Shown piece after piece: positions 8,648 through 16,884 of a stretch of 64,000 nt of DNA. The first letter of the stretch is position 1, and each line of letters opens with the position of its first letter. The stretch is from Mycobacterium sp. AZCC_0083 (GTDB lineage: Bacteria > Actinomycetota > Actinomycetes > Mycobacteriales > Mycobacteriaceae): contig NZ_JACHGP010000023.1 in assembly GCF_014202335.1 (NCBI RefSeq), positions 58,395-122,394 on the forward strand. Direction: 5' to 3'. Position numbers and translations under genes: made by a program. The notes under the pieces are model-generated. The model ran no database searches. It was not told the origin of the DNA and saw nothing but the letters and a program-made list of their open reading frames with translations.

Positions 8648-9886
8648 CTAGAGTCCCAACTCCGCCTTGGCGAGAATGTTTCGTTGAATTTCGTTGCTGC
8701 CCGCGAAGATCGAGCCTGCGCGGTCGTTGAAGTAGTGCAGCGGAGCCACGGCTTGCCACGGCTCGCCACTGACGTAGCCATCCGCTGGAGGTTCGTACCC
8801 GGTGACTGGCCCGCCGGGAAGGGCGGCGTGTGGCTGGTACGCCCGGCCACGGGGTCCCGCCGCTTCCATGGACAGTTCGGTGAGCGCTTGACTGAGTTCG
8901 GTCGACAGGATCTTGAGCATCGACGATGCCGATCCCGGGTGCCCGCCGCCGGACAGTGCGGCCAGCACGCGGTACTCGAGGATCTCGAGCACCTCGGTGC
9001 GGATGCGTGCGTCGGCGAGCTTGCGGGCGAACCCGGGGTCGTCGATCAAGCTGCCGCCGGCGGGGCCGGGCTGGCTTGCCGCCGCGGCGGCCACCTCCGC
9101 GGCTCTCACCTGTAGTGCGGGGGCGTTGGCGCCGCCGCCACGCTCGAACTCCAGCAGGTACTTGGCGACCGTCCAGCCGTCGTCGATCTGGCCGATGACG
9201 TTCGACTTCGGAACCCGAACCTCGTCGAAGTAGACCTGAGTCTGGATCTCCTCGCCGGACGTCATCACCAGCGGCCGTATCTCGATGCCGGGCGTACTCA
9301 TGTCGATCAGCACGAACGTGATGCCCTGCTGCTTCTTGGCGGTGCGCGACGTCCGGACCAGGCCGAACATCCAGTTGGCCTCCCTGGCGTGCGTGGTCCA
9401 GATCTTGCTGCCGGTGCAGATCAAGTCGCCGCTCGCTTCATCTGAGACGGCGGCCATGGACAGCGATGCCAGATCGGACCCGGATTCGGGTTCGGAGTAG
9501 CCCTGGCAGAAGAACACCTCGCCGGTCAGGATGCGGGGCAGGAAGAAGTCCTTCTGTGCTTGCGTGCCGTAGGCGACGATCGCGTGCGCGACCATCCGGA
9601 TGCCCATCGGTGACAGTGATGGGGCGCCCGCCAGCGTCGACTCGCGGCTGAAGACGTAGTGCTGCGTCAGGCTCCAATCGCAGCCGCCGTGTTCGACCGG
9701 CCAAGCCGGTGCTGCCCAACCGCGTTCGTGCAGGATCGCCTGCCACTGCAGGCTCGCCTCGTGGTCGCTGTAGACGCTCGTCATCAGGCGACCGGCCCGC
9801 TGCAGTTCCGGTGTCAGCTTGTCCTGCAGGAAGGCCCGCACCTCATCGCGAAAGGCGATGTCGGTGGGCGACCACGTCAGATCCAT
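8648..9886 (-). CDS. Acyl-CoA dehydrogenase (FadE-like), first of a pair
   Basis: A 412-residue acyl-CoA dehydrogenase. Family features include WPVEHGG, GYSEPESGSDLASL (flavin/substrate loop) and the C-terminal IFAGSNEIQRNILA. In the last motif the usual YEG is FAG, so the general-base Glu position holds Ala. The downstream partner keeps a Glu at the matching place, which fits a two-subunit enzyme. The ATG at 9886 is where homology begins (MDLTWSPTDIAFRDEVRAFL), although the frame stays open further upstream. It leads the operon with a second FadE and an EamA exporter. Confidence 0.9.
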   Translation of the reverse strand: MDLTWSPTDIAFRDEVRAFLQDKLTPELQRAGRLMTSVYSDHEASLQWQAILHERGWAAPAWPVEHGGCDWSLTQHYVFSRESTLAGAPSLSPMGIRMVAHAIVAYGTQAQKDFFLPRILTGEVFFCQGYSEPESGSDLASLSMAAVSDEASGDLICTGSKIWTTHAREANWMFGLVRTSRTAKKQQGITFVLIDMSTPGIEIRPLVMTSGEEIQTQVYFDEVRVPKSNVIGQIDDGWTVAKYLLEFERGGGANAPALQVRAAEVAAAAASQPGPAGGSLIDDPGFARKLADARIRTEVLEILEYRVLAALSGGGHPGSASSMLKILSTELSQALTELSMEAAGPRGRAYQPHAALPGGPVTGYEPPADGYVSGEPWQAVAPLHYFNDRAGSIFAGSNEIQRNILAKAELGL

Positions 9887-10033
9887 GGGTTCCCCGTCCG
9901 TCGATGACCGTACCCAGACAGTAAACCTAGTTACCCAACTCGGATTCATGTCGGGGTGCCCGCAGATCGCCCCCCAAGGCGCAATAATCAACCCGTGGAC
10001 AGGCGTCGTGATGGAGAGACCCGGCGGTCGCCG

Positions 10034-10396
10034 ATGACACTGTTGAGTGAGCTGCCTGCGTTGGTCTTGCTGGAGCGGTTCCCGGTGCCGGTGCTGGCCA
10101 TCGCCGAGGACGGTTCGATCATCTTCGCCAACGGCGCCTTCGCCGAGATGGTGGGCAGGAGCGTCGACGAGGTCATGGCGTTGAGGTTCCGGCAGGTGTT
10201 TCACAGCATGCCTGCCGACGAATCGACACTGTCCGTTCTGCAGGCCCACGCCGGCCTTGTCGTCGAGTTGCGCCACCGGGACCGCTCGGTCGTCCGCGCA
10301 AGGATGAGCAAGTCGGCACTTCTTCGGGGTGACGACCCCGTCGCACTCGCGACGTTCCAGGACGTCACCGAACGGCTGTGGTCCGAGGAACTATAA
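10034..10396 (+). CDS. PAS-domain sensor protein
   Basis: A short protein (120 residues from the ATG at 10034) that is essentially a single PAS domain: FPVPVLAIAEDGSIIFANGAFAEMVGRSVDEV begins the fold and VALATFQDVTERL ends it. There is no output domain, so it probably acts with a partner or senses a ligand on its own. An in-frame GTG at 9995 preceded by AATAATCA could instead give a leaderless start with 13 extra residues. It is divergent from the FadE pair, and the intergenic stretch 9887-9994 must hold both promoters. Confidence 0.75.
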   Translation: MTLLSELPALVLLERFPVPVLAIAEDGSIIFANGAFAEMVGRSVDEVMALRFRQVFHSMPADESTLSVLQAHAGLVVELRHRDRSVVRARMSKSALLRGDDPVALATFQDVTERLWSEEL

Positions 10397-10419
10397 GGCC
10401 AGTTCTGCCGTGCCGAATT

Positions 10420-11070
10420 CTAGGACGACGGCAAGATGCGCATCGACTGGCGGGCGAGGAATTCGCGGTAGTACCCGAGCGAGTCCCCGGTAACGATTGC
10501 GGGCAGCAGGATCTCCAGCGTGCGCGCGAAGCGGCGCCGAAGATCGCGTCCATCGGTCATCGCGCTCGAGACCAGTTCGGCCCCCAGCATCGAGGCCAGG
10601 ACCGTCGCGACGACGGCATCGGCATCGATGTCGGACCGGACATCGCCCTGCTCGACGGCCGCGCGGACGCGCTCGGCGAACTCGGCTTCGAGAACGCCGT
10701 AGGTGGCCTTCGCTGAGGGGTTGAATCCGCCGAACGTGCGCAGTAACCGACACGCCGCCTGCGCGACGCTGTCGGCCGTGATGGCATCGGCGACGACGAA
10801 CCAGCCGTGCACGATGTTCTCCATCGCCGGGGAACCAGATCTGCCCGCGGAACGGAAGGCACCGAGGATCGTGTCCGTGCCTTCCTCGATGATGGCGGTC
10901 GCCACCGCCTCCTTCGACTCGAAGTGGTAGTACAAGGCGCCCTTGGTGAGTTCGGCGCGCTCGATGATGTCAGCGAGACCGCTGGCGGGATAACCGATCT
11001 CGTTGATCAAGGCGACAGCCGAGTCGATGATCCTCCGTCTAGTGGCCTCGGATCTGGCCTGGCGCACCAC
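10420..11070 (-). CDS. TetR-family regulator
   Basis: A 216-residue TetR/AcrR regulator. Its N-terminal DNA-binding domain reads RRRIIDSAVALINEIGYPAS then LADIIERAELTKGALYYHFESKEAVATAII, a classic TetR helix-turn-helix, followed by an all-helical effector domain. It is clearly related to the next gene upstream (shared TKGALY-HF-SK block and C-terminal LGYYREFLARQS versus LGYFAGFIRRRS), suggesting an old duplication. The ligand is unknown; similar proteins are grouped with gamma-butyrolactone-receptor-like regulators. Confidence 0.87.
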   Translation of the reverse strand: MVRQARSEATRRRIIDSAVALINEIGYPASGLADIIERAELTKGALYYHFESKEAVATAIIEEGTDTILGAFRSAGRSGSPAMENIVHGWFVVADAITADSVAQAACRLLRTFGGFNPSAKATYGVLEAEFAERVRAAVEQGDVRSDIDADAVVATVLASMLGAELVSSAMTDGRDLRRRFARTLEILLPAIVTGDSLGYYREFLARQSMRILPSS

Positions 11071-11121
11071 CCCCGTGCACCTCCATCAGCCCATAGAGAC
11101 GGCAGTTCGCCGCCCCCAGGA

Positions 11122-11799
11122 TCATAGATTGTTGGCGCGCAAAGGGACGGCGTTCTTGACGGCGAGTGCGGATCGGCGCCGGATGAAGCCTGCGAAGTAA
11201 CCGAGCTTCTCGGGATTTGCGAAACCCGGAAGGACCAGCATCCACAGCGACTCCAGATCGCGGATGAAACTTTCGGGTTCGTCCAGGTTGCTCGTCTGCC
11301 GCAGACCCAGATACATCGAGACCAGAAGGCGGGCCGTGTGTTCGGGGTCGACGTGCTCGACGACGTCGCCCTCGCCGATGGCGCGACGGGTCAGCGACGC
11401 GAAGCCATTGACCCAGACGTCGAGCACCTTCGCCTGAAGGCCGTCGAAGCGGCCGACGGCCTCGAGCAGATTGAGACCGGCCCGGGCATCCGCCTCGCCG
11501 ATGTCGGAGACCGCGATCACGTAGGCGACGTCGATCGTGGTCTCGAGTCCGGACAGTCCGTTGGTGCGAAGTTGCTCGACGGTGGCCCAGCCTCGCTCGG
11601 CGCGATGCTCGATGACGGCGTTGGCCAACGCGTGCTTTGACCGGAAGTGGAAGTACAGGGCGCCCTTGGTGACGTCGGCGCTCGCCACGATGTCGTCGAG
11701 GTTGACCTGGCTGTAGGGCCGGGTGGCGAACTCGTGTGCCGCGGCTTGCAGTATCTGCTGCCGCGTCGCGTCGGCCCTTCTGTCCGCCTGCTCAGTCAC
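11122..11799 (-). CDS. TetR-family regulator (paralogue of neighbour)
   Basis: A 225-residue TetR/AcrR regulator with the helix-turn-helix at about 12-60 (TRQQILQAAAHEFATRPYSQ, LDDIVASADVTKGALYFHFRSKHALANAVI). It lies 51 bp from its paralogue on the same strand and is probably co-transcribed with it. A dyad CTGGAC-N8-GTCCAG at 11839-11858, just upstream of its start, is a candidate autoregulatory site. The target genes are unknown. Confidence 0.87.
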   Translation of the reverse strand: MTEQADRRADATRQQILQAAAHEFATRPYSQVNLDDIVASADVTKGALYFHFRSKHALANAVIEHRAERGWATVEQLRTNGLSGLETTIDVAYVIAVSDIGEADARAGLNLLEAVGRFDGLQAKVLDVWVNGFASLTRRAIGEGDVVEHVDPEHTARLLVSMYLGLRQTSNLDEPESFIRDLESLWMLVLPGFANPEKLGYFAGFIRRRSALAVKNAVPLRANNL

Positions 11800-12294
11800 C
11801 GTCAGCCCTTGCCACTAACCCCGACTATCCCGATTCCCCTGGACCGGTCATTGTCCAGTGTCAATGGTGGCCGATTTTGCCGCAGACTTTAAGTCATCAC
11901 CTTAGCTGCATAACAATCCAAAGGTATGTAAAGTACGGGATGTGATGACTCTTGGTCCGCGTTCGGCTGTGGCTGACTGCGGGGTCGTGACGTCGTCGAG
12001 GGCCGTGACCAGCATGCTCGGTCAGGCCCGTACGTGCCACGCCAGTGGTACGTCCCTGATGTTGCCACGGCCCGCATTGGCAAACCCCCCTTCGAATTCA
12101 GTGCGGACCGTGGCGACTCGAACTCGGTGCGACGGGTCAGTACTCAGTTCGGCCGCTGGAGCTCTAGATAATCGGTTCCCAAGGACGAAATACCGCGCGC
12201 AAATGCCCGCGGCGACGGACGTCATCGCGACAGTTTCGCGACAACTTCCACTCCTCACGATTCAGGGTAAGCAATCTTTAGGTAGTTAACGCAG
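11800..12294. other. 495 bp gap without a supported gene
   Basis: Holds the dyad CTGGAC-N8-GTCCAG (11839-11858) and an AT-richer stretch at 11885-11945 that probably contains promoters. An open frame at 11942-12289 (+) has unconvincing composition (Ser/Thr/Arg-rich, no domain) and no clear ribosome binding site, so it is not called. Confidence 0.4.
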
Positions 12295-13212
12295 ATGTGG
12301 GATACAGAAGTCGACCTTGTGTGTATCGGCGCTGGAATCGGGGGCCTGGCCACTGCCATCGCCACCGTTGACGCGGGCGAAGACGTCATCGTCGCCGACA
12401 CGGGTCAGATTGCTGCGTCGGTGGCGACTCATGGGGGTCTCGGCGCGGCGCGCGGATGGTTGCAGCACGACGGCGTGGACGTCGAGACCGAGGATTTCCT
12501 CGCTGCCGTGGTCGAGGGTCTCGACCCGCTGGCCCGGCGTCCCGGCGCGTCTCGCGTGCCGACGCGGGTCGCGCGCCCGTGGACGGGCGACGGCCGGTCG
12601 GTGGAGCCGTTCGTCGGCGCCACGATCCGGGCCTGGGACATCCAGTGCCTCGGGTCGCCGTACGGGACGCTGCACTCGAGCGTCTTCGGTTGGCAGCGCA
12701 CCAGGATGCGTTCGTCCGACGGCGAGGCCATCGAGGTCATCCCAGTCGGCGAGATCGACTGGCACGACGGCCTTGGCGAACACGACCTGCTCGACTGGAT
12801 GGGCGGGCAGGCGTACGACCGCGACGTCGAAGTGCTCTCGGCCAGCTCGCTGCAACGCATCGTCTTCGAGGAAGGGCTGATCGTCGGGGTCGTGCTCGAC
12901 ACGCCCGATGGTCCGTACGCCGTCGGCACCCGCCGCGGCGTCACGTTGTCGCCGCCTGACAATGGGCCGGCTGCGGCCGGCCAGCTCACCTCCCCATCCC
13001 AAGGCGACCGCAAGCAGGTGTGCCTCGTCGGGCGGTCCGCCAGCCGCTTCGGGCGCGTCGAGCTGATCACCATTGCGGCGCCCGCCGTCGTCGAACCGGT
13101 CTGCTCGGGGTCAGGGCGTCAGCTGCGCGGCCATCTCCGCGAATCCCGTCAGGTTCCGTCAGATCTTTGGCGTTGCGGAAAAGTGCATGGGCACACGGCC
13201 TTTGGCCAATAG
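12295..13212 (+). CDS. FAD-binding dehydrogenase-like protein, short
   Basis: A 305-residue protein starting with a clear Rossmann FAD motif (DLVCIGAGIGGLATAIATVD then DVIVAD), followed by THGGLGAARGWLQHDG, which resembles the flavin-contact region of fumarate-reductase/ketosteroid-dehydrogenase-like enzymes. Those enzymes are usually about 480-560 residues, and the substrate-capping and C-terminal catalytic parts are absent here. The last 50 or so residues look like read-through into low-quality sequence and overlap the 3' end of the convergent c-di-GMP gene by 54 bp. It may be a diverged short family member or a decaying gene. Confidence 0.6.
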   Translation: MWDTEVDLVCIGAGIGGLATAIATVDAGEDVIVADTGQIAASVATHGGLGAARGWLQHDGVDVETEDFLAAVVEGLDPLARRPGASRVPTRVARPWTGDGRSVEPFVGATIRAWDIQCLGSPYGTLHSSVFGWQRTRMRSSDGEAIEVIPVGEIDWHDGLGEHDLLDWMGGQAYDRDVEVLSASSLQRIVFEEGLIVGVVLDTPDGPYAVGTRRGVTLSPPDNGPAAAGQLTSPSQGDRKQVCLVGRSASRFGRVELITIAAPAVVEPVCSGSGRQLRGHLRESRQVPSDLWRCGKVHGHTAFGQ

Positions 13213-14991
13213 CGCCTCCATGTGCCCGGCGCTCAGCGGATGCGAAAGCAGAAAGCCCTGCGCCCGGTAACAACCGTGGTGTAGCAACGTCCTCGCGGCG
13301 ACCTCGGTCTCGACGCCCTCGGCCACCAGTTGCAAGCCGAATGCCTCGGCGAGTGCGATGATCGCCCGCACGATCGCGAGATCGTCCGGATTGGTGCCCA
13401 GATCGGTGACGAATCCCCTGTCGATCTTGAGCAGGTCCACTGGTAGCGCCTTGAGGTGTGCGAACACGCTGTAGCCGGTACCGAAGTCGTCGATGGCCAG
13501 CGCGACACCTGCCTGCTTGAGAGCGGCCAGCGTGACGCCGGTGGTCTCGATGTCCTGAACGACGACGCTCTCGGTGATCTCAAGGCACACCGAGCCCCGC
13601 TCGAGGCCGAACTCGCGCAACGTGCTCGCCACGGAGTCGACGAAACCATCTGAAACCAGCTGCATCGGCGAGACGTTCAGCCGCAGCACGGTGTTGGCGC
13701 CCAGACCATGCGAGCGCCACCGCGTGAAATCCAAGCACGCCGTACGCATTACCCAACGGCCGAGTTCGCCTGCGAGATTGATGGATTCGGCGACCGCGAT
13801 GAACGAGGCAGGAGGTAGCAGCCCCCGGGTCGGATGCTGCCATCGAACCAGCGCCTCTATGGCGAGTACTTCACCGGTGCGCATGTCGACCTCAGGCAGG
13901 TAGCGCAGAAACAGCCCCCCGGTCTCGATGGCGCTCTGCAGATGCAGTTCGATGTCGGTGCGGTACTCCGACGTCAGCGACATGTCAGCGGAGAACATGG
14001 AAACGTGGTTCCCGCCTGCGGCCTTGGCGGTGAGGACCGCCTGATCGGCCCGACGGATCAAATCCGTCGTGGTGTCACTACCCGGAACGCCCAAGGCGAC
14101 CCCGATGCTCACCGTGCGGGCGAGCAACTCGCCGTCGATGGCCACCCGTTCGCGCAGGACGGACTGCAATTGGTGGGCGAGCGCCTCGGCTTTCTCCGCC
14201 GACATCGGCAGTGCCGGTATCACGACGAACTCGTCGCCGCCAAGGCGCGCGATCATGTCGCGCTCGCCGGTCGCTGCCTCCAGCCGGTCGGCCAGCGCTT
14301 GGATGAAGCGGTCACCGGCGGTGTGGCCGAGGTAGTCGTTGATGGCCTTCAACCGGTCCAGGTCGATGAACAGTGCTGCGACGGGACTCGGCTGCCCAGG
14401 CGCCAAGCGCGCGTCCACGTCTGCCAGTAGTGCCCGCCGATTGCGTAGACCCGTCAGATCGTCGTGCTCGGCCAGATAGCGCAGCTGGTCTTCCGCCTCG
14501 ACGCGCGCCTGGACCTGCGCGAACAACGAGGTGATCGCCATCAACGCGTTGAGCTCGGCGACGCTCCATTCGCGAGCGCCATGCTTGACGAAACCGAGCA
14601 CGCCGGTGGTGACGTCACCGGACAACAGCGGCGCGCACACTACCGAGGAAGTCGGTACCTGTCTGCGGTCTTGGGTGGCACGTTGGTAGTCCTCTGCCTC
14701 GGCGTGAAACACCGTCGGTTCTGTGAGGTGCTCCGCGAACGCGAACATGGGATCGGCCTCGGCGAAGTAGATCAGCTCGAGCGGATCGACGTCGGCGCGC
14801 GGTGGCCACTTCGCGATCAGCCGGGTGGCGTGAATTCGGTGGTCATGGTGGCGCAGGAAGCCGATGTCGACGTCGAAGTGGGAGACGAGGTCGGCCATCA
14901 CCTGCCTGCTGACCTTGACGGAGGAGGCCGCGTCGACTCCCATCAGGCGCGTCGCCACCCGGGTGACGACGACGTCGAGGCTGCTTTGCAC
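13159..14991 (-). CDS. GAF-GGDEF-EAL bifunctional c-di-GMP enzyme (Rv1354c/DcpA type)
   Basis: A 610-residue protein with an N-terminal GAF-like sensor (about 5-165), a GGDEF domain with intact GGDEF at 251-255, and an EAL domain with EAL at 379-381, EITES at 471-475, DDFGTGYS at 501-508 and QGFLLSHPL near the end. Both diguanylate cyclase and phosphodiesterase signatures are complete, and no RxxD inhibitory site is seen before GGDEF. Sequence and order match M. tuberculosis Rv1354c and M. smegmatis DcpA, single-protein regulators of c-di-GMP level. The GTG at 14991 fits the homologues. Coding-like sequence continues about 27 codons upstream without a normal start codon. Confidence 0.92.
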   Translation of the reverse strand: MQSSLDVVVTRVATRLMGVDAASSVKVSRQVMADLVSHFDVDIGFLRHHDHRIHATRLIAKWPPRADVDPLELIYFAEADPMFAFAEHLTEPTVFHAEAEDYQRATQDRRQVPTSSVVCAPLLSGDVTTGVLGFVKHGAREWSVAELNALMAITSLFAQVQARVEAEDQLRYLAEHDDLTGLRNRRALLADVDARLAPGQPSPVAALFIDLDRLKAINDYLGHTAGDRFIQALADRLEAATGERDMIARLGGDEFVVIPALPMSAEKAEALAHQLQSVLRERVAIDGELLARTVSIGVALGVPGSDTTTDLIRRADQAVLTAKAAGGNHVSMFSADMSLTSEYRTDIELHLQSAIETGGLFLRYLPEVDMRTGEVLAIEALVRWQHPTRGLLPPASFIAVAESINLAGELGRWVMRTACLDFTRWRSHGLGANTVLRLNVSPMQLVSDGFVDSVASTLREFGLERGSVCLEITESVVVQDIETTGVTLAALKQAGVALAIDDFGTGYSVFAHLKALPVDLLKIDRGFVTDLGTNPDDLAIVRAIIALAEAFGLQLVAEGVETEVAARTLLHHGCYRAQGFLLSHPLSAGHMEALLAKGRVPMHFSATPKI

Positions 14992-15212
14992 CCGTTCCTC
15001 CAGTATCTCGTCAGCCTTGCGGTGAAAGGTACTGGCGAAGCGCGCGGCGGCGGCATCGCACCGATGGTCGCGGGGCGCCGGTCAAGAACCGGGGCCTGCG
15101 CTCCGTCCGGAAGGAGTGGTCGCCAATTCTCGGAAATTGTATTGCAGTGTGTTGCCACGCATCGACGCAACGCCGACCGTGGCGTGGTCCCGGTGTCGGT
15201 CGGAGTGGACCG

Positions 15213-15965
15213 TCACTGTTGGCTTCCGGCCAGCAGGCGGGTCTCACCTGCCCCGTCCAAATGTCTGGCGATTAGCCGGAATTCGGCGGCGATCCGCGAA
15301 GCTTGCCGAGACTCGGCGTGCTTGGCGAACGTGCCGCGGTCCCACCACATCATCGTTGTCTGATATCGCTCGTCGGGATAGGGAGTGGGTGGAACTTGGG
15401 TCGCCACCAACCCGCCCGTCGCGCGCCATCGGGCCAGTACGTGCGTGCCACTGGTGGCCAACGCGAATTTGGCGTCGAGCAACAATACGGAGTGCAACGG
15501 AAAACGGGCGAGGACGTTGGTGAGCGAACGATTTCGGGCCGGGTCGTCGGTCACCCACGCGGTTTTGATTTCCACGACACCGAACGGGATTCGATCGCTG
15601 ATCAACTTCCGAACCGTGTCCAAACCGGGGCGCCCGTGCCACTCGACGACCGCGTGCGATTCGTCGGCTGCGCCGTATGGCCCCTTGGCCCGAACGCCGG
15701 CCACCATCTGGCCGCCCTGGTCCATCACGGCCAGGAACAGCGAAGTATCGCTGGGTTTGCGCAGTGATTCCAGGTCAAGCGCGCGCTCGACGCCGTGCCG
15801 GCAGTAGCTGTCCTGTGCGCCACGTACGTATTCCGCCCAAAGTCGCGGTTCCGTCGTCGGCTCGGCTGCCACGAGCGTGCACTCGGTGTCCGGATCCCAC
15901 CACTCGATGCTGCGGTCGAGGCAAACGGGAAGGCAATCGCTGGCATCCAGCGTCGAAACGCTCAT
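15213..15965 (-). CDS. Protein of unknown function (possible GNAT-like fold)
   Basis: A 250-residue protein from the ATG at 15965 that I do not recognise securely. Visible features are a Trp/Asp-rich start (IEWWDPDTECTLVAAEP), a central block GVVEIKTAWVTDDPARNRSL followed by LARFPLHSVLLLDAKFALATS, and a C-terminal QTTMMWWDRGTFAKH. The strand-helix-strand pattern with an Arg-rich turn resembles GNAT or autoinducer-synthase-like N-acyltransferases, but this is inference only. It lies 221 bp upstream of the c-di-GMP enzyme on the same strand, so a functional link is possible. The upstream region is unusually AT-rich. Confidence 0.6.
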   Translation of the reverse strand: MSVSTLDASDCLPVCLDRSIEWWDPDTECTLVAAEPTTEPRLWAEYVRGAQDSYCRHGVERALDLESLRKPSDTSLFLAVMDQGGQMVAGVRAKGPYGAADESHAVVEWHGRPGLDTVRKLISDRIPFGVVEIKTAWVTDDPARNRSLTNVLARFPLHSVLLLDAKFALATSGTHVLARWRATGGLVATQVPPTPYPDERYQTTMMWWDRGTFAKHAESRQASRIAAEFRLIARHLDGAGETRLLAGSQQ

Positions 15966-16427
15966 AGGTGTCCGTTCTCTGGGGCAGGCCTGGTTGTTGA
16001 AGCCGCTGCCACATATGCGCATCCAATGGATAGCAAATACCGTCTAAGTATCGCTCTTTGGCGCCCGTTTGGAGCCATTGCGTTGATCTTGTATTGACCG
16101 TTGTTTGCTCAATAAAAATACTTTTAGCCTGTTATTGTGGATTGGACAATTCATCGATCATGGCGATGGCTTCGATACCAGCAATTAGGTAGCCAAATCG
16201 TCATGATGGCAAACTATGCGTCGGCTTCAGGGCCCGCCCGGGGCAGTATACGAGAGTTTCCCGAGTGTTCACTGGGTGGTGTCGGCAAAGGCTCGTCGTC
16301 GCCTCGGCGGCGGCTACGGGGCCCGGACGGTGGACGTCGGGCGAGGCCGGACTGGTGCCGGGAAAGGCGACGCGCTACACATGTTGGGTCGGCTAGTGGG
16401 GTCGGCGTCATCGTTCTAGGGAGTGCT
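15966..16427. other. Gap with AT-rich segment and long leader
   Basis: 16050-16210 is far more AT-rich than its surroundings (runs such as CAATAAAAATACTTTTAG). 16215-16420 is GC-rich with several local inverted repeats, and RBS-like CTAGGGAG at 16416-16423 serves the MaoC gene. No gene is supported. The GC-rich part may be a structured 5' leader, but it matched no RNA family I could recognise. Confidence 0.4.
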
Positions 16428-16880
16428 GTGAAGGTCTTCGAGGGTCTGGATGAGTTCGCGGCGGCAAAGGGTAGTCAGTTCGGACCCACCGAGTGGCTGA
16501 CGATCAGCCAAGAGCGCGTCAACCTGTTCGCCGACGCCACCGACGACCACCAGTGGATACACGTCGACCCCGAAAAGGCGGCCGCCGGGCCGTTCGGCGG
16601 CACCATCGCGCACGGCTTGCTGACGCTGTCGCTGCTACCGCATTTCTCCCAGCAGCTGTATCGCGTGGCCAACATCGCGCTGGCGGTGAACTACGGCTAC
16701 AACAAGGTCCGTTTCATCACCCCGGTGAAGGTGGGCGCGAACGTGCGGGCACGCGGTGAACTCACCTCGGTCAATCAGCTGGACGGGGCAGTCCAGGCGA
16801 CCACGACGATCACGGTGGAGATCGAAGGCACCGACAAGCCTGCGGCCGTGGTGGAGTCGATCGTCCGCTACATCGCCTGA
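16428..16880 (+). CDS. MaoC-like (R)-specific enoyl-CoA hydratase (HtdZ/Rv0130-like)
   Basis: A 150-residue single hot-dog hydratase that adds water to trans-2-enoyl-CoA to give (R)-3-hydroxyacyl-CoA. The hydratase-2 motif FADATDDHQWIHVD carries Asp40 and His45, the positions of the catalytic pair in Rv0130 (HtdZ). AAAGPFGGTIAHG and YGYNKVRF also match that family. The GTG at 16428 has the RBS CTAGGGAG 4 bp upstream. It ends 4 bp from the convergent acyl-CoA dehydrogenase and fits the surrounding fatty-acyl cluster. Confidence 0.9.
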   Translation: MKVFEGLDEFAAAKGSQFGPTEWLTISQERVNLFADATDDHQWIHVDPEKAAAGPFGGTIAHGLLTLSLLPHFSQQLYRVANIALAVNYGYNKVRFITPVKVGANVRARGELTSVNQLDGAVQATTTITVEIEGTDKPAAVVESIVRYIA

Positions 16881-16884
16881 GTTT

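Noticed and set aside
11942..12289. 115-codon open frame before the FAD gene
   Set aside because: No RBS, no recognisable domain and atypical composition; it probably covers a regulatory region.
16215..16420. Possible cobalamin or c-di-AMP riboswitch
   Set aside because: The conserved boxes of these classes could not be found; left as an unexplained leader.
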